In this document: piece after piece, positions 15,801-16,061 of the stretch
How positions within the stretch are numbered: position 1 is the stretch's first letter
How the letters are laid out: every line of letters starts with the position of its first letter
Assembly (NCBI GenBank): GCA_033763635.1
Contig: JANRKG010000187.1
Location: 1-16,061 of the forward strand
Reading direction: 5' to 3'
DNA length: 16,061 bases
Source of the DNA: JANRKG01 sp033763635
GTDB lineage: Bacteria > Cyanobacteriota > Cyanobacteriia > GCF-001939115
Notes under the pieces: generated by a model
What the model was told of the DNA's origin: nothing
Databases searched by the model: none
Seen by the model: only the letters and a program-made list of their open reading frames with translations
Made by a program: the position numbers and the translations under genes

Positions 15801-16061
15801 AGTCTTTAGAAGATGTTCTTCAGCTTCGTGGCGTTCTGTTTTGTCCCGCTCATGAAGCAAAATCAAATTCTTGCCAGTGACGGGATCGCGGGTTTGGCGA
15901 ACATCCATTCCGTGCCACCGCACCCCAGATTGAGTCATCACTTGCGTCTCAATGCTGTAGTCTTCCCCCTGAGCCATTCTCGCTAAGGCTTGTTGACCGA
16001 TCGCCGGGTCTACAAACCGTCGCAGAAATTGCTCGGCTCCTGCACAAAAAGCGGCTTCTCC
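12852..16061 (-). CDS. Hybrid histidine kinase PAS-PAS-GAF-HK-REC-REC-Hpt (5' end outside window)
   Basis: A soluble phosphorelay kinase whose N-terminus lies beyond the right edge. The frame is open from 16061, and the ATG at 15977 is inside a PAS domain, so it is not the real start. Numbering from that ATG: end of one PAS to about 45; PAS at about 60-180; GAF at about 190-355 (ends LHQCDRVREWTADEIELLE); coiled coil to about 390; HisKA with H395 in MSHEIRTPMN; HATPase (LLGNAIKFT, DTGIGI, GGTGLGLAI); REC1 with D689 (ILDMQMPEMDG); REC2 with D833 (LMDVQMPELDG); Hpt with H984 (AHALKSSSAYLGA). All acidic, Thr and Lys partners are present in both receivers, so a complete His-Asp-(Asp)-His relay sits in one chain, BarA-like in layout but with an extra receiver. 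The GAF lacks the chromophore Cys-His motif of cyanobacteriochromes. The partner response regulator is not in the window. Confidence 0.92.
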   Translation of the reverse strand, partial: GEAAFCAGAEQFLRRFVDPAIGQQALARMAQGEDYSIETQVMTQSGVRWHGMDVRQTRDPVTGKNLILLHERDKTERHEAEEHLLKTTSRLMVLIGNLQAGVLVEDHDRCIALVNDIFCQIFGIPASPQALVGVSCADAAEQSKHLFAQPEEFVTRIEQILNLRQVVVNEELLMADGRVLERDYIPIVVGEDYQGHLWQYRDITARKQVERRFNEQFKQTLLLKQITEEIRQSLDREQIFQTTATQVGRAFQANRCLIHAYVSTPIPHIPLVAEYLEEGYKSLFGLEIPVLGNPHAEKVLSQPQAVVSPDIATDPLLAPMSAACEQLDMKSMVSIRTSYQGRLNGIIGLHQCDRVREWTADEIELLEAVAAQVGIALAQAQLLEQEICQRQELTLKNQALEQARQEAESANRAKSEFLAVMSHEIRTPMNAIIGMTGLLLGTSLADHQQEFVETIRSSGDALLTIINDILDFSKIESGKLDLESLPLNLRDCVEESIDLLAPKANAKNLELAYLIDPRTPNWICGDVTRLRQILVNLLGNAIKFTETGEVVITITAQALSSPSPRPKAQPPLYEIQFAVKDTGIGIPADRLDRLFKSFSQVDSSTTRQYGGTGLGLAISKRLCEMMGGQMGVESQLGVGSVFYFTIQVPGLPDRVSLVGEPALEGKQLLVVDDNSTNCHILKLQAQSWGMIVHTVQTGHAALQWLEQGGIVDLVILDMQMPEMDGIILAKEIRRQANRQNLPLVMLTSGSKPDETERKAGHYFAACLSKPIKQSQLFNVLNVVLNAHPAREKQLRSTPLPIDASMAERLPLRILLAEDHPVNQRVALLMLERLGYRADVAGNGLEVLEALHRQPYDVILMDVQMPELDGMETSRLIAQEWPDATTRPRIVAMTANAMQGDREMCLQAGMQDYVSKPVRVQELIQALNRCKPLMNNYKEGSLRALEVQTQQSDSSPALDPAVLEELCAIAGADSREFLIDIIDCYLEESPSLICAIAKAIDQKDLGTLQESAHALKSSSAYLGAKDLSQICLQLETFSPSQPLTEALPYLTRLKTEYDRVQMALEKERNG
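14350..14385. repeat. G-rich repeat within HATPase coding sequence
   Basis: CGGGGGTTGGGCCTTGGGCCTTGGAGATGGGG on the plus strand, with a tandem TTGGGCC unit. On the coding strand it gives SSPSPRPKAQPPLYE between the N box and the G1 box, the same ATPase-domain position as in the other two kinases. Confidence 0.5.
15256..15272. repeat. GGGAATG-type repeat within GAF coding sequence
   Basis: ATATGGGGAATGGGGGT on the plus strand. On the coding strand it gives STPIPHIP inside the GAF domain, in a loop following RCLIHAYV. Confidence 0.45.

Overview
The window is chromosomal DNA of a cyanobacterium, probably filamentous (Leptolyngbya or Oscillatoriales-like). The evidence is the dense scatter of HIP1-type octamers (GCGATCGC and near forms around CGATCG), heptad-like GGGAATG/GGGTAAT repeats of the kind common in filamentous cyanobacteria, an SLH-OprB porin, a DUF4327-type small protein and hybrid kinases with many PAS domains. 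No tRNA, rRNA, CRISPR array, transposase or insertion sequence was found.

Layout. (1) 1-6,421, minus strand: a two-gene signalling operon. The promoter-proximal gene is a soluble hybrid histidine kinase with nine consecutive PAS domains, HisKA, HATPase and REC. It overlaps by 8 bp a second gene, REC-PAS-HisKA-HATPase, whose C-terminus runs off the left edge. (2) 6,494-6,806: a gene-free stretch with the kinase promoter and a short palindromic repeat. (3) 6,807-8,483, plus strand: a complete glutamyl-tRNA synthetase of the Clostridia/Firmicutes type. It is AT-rich and almost free of HIP1 motifs, so it is a candidate for horizontal transfer. (4) 8,498-11,228: an iron-uptake module, with an FTR1-type iron permease (minus) divergent from an SLH-OprB 'iron uptake' porin (plus). 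The shared control region holds an excellent Fur-box palindrome. (5) 11,236-12,447, minus: a MidA/NDUFAF7-family methyltransferase, convergent with the porin; the porin's terminator hairpin lies inside its last codons. (6) 12,585-12,800, plus: a 71-aa cyanobacterial small protein. (7) 12,852-16,061, minus: a second hybrid kinase (PAS-PAS-GAF-HisKA-HATPase-REC-REC-Hpt), cut at its N-terminus by the right edge.

How the genes relate. The two kinase loci are separate signalling units. The right one carries a full His-Asp-Asp-Hpt relay in one chain. The left one has no Hpt domain in either visible protein, but its two proteins are probably translationally coupled. The porin and FTR1 make a coherent outer- and inner-membrane iron route under probable Fur control.

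The most notable observations are the foreign-looking GluRS, the three-armed Fur operator, and short G-rich repeats that fall at the same loop of the ATPase domain in all three kinases, where they encode Pro/Ser-rich insertions.
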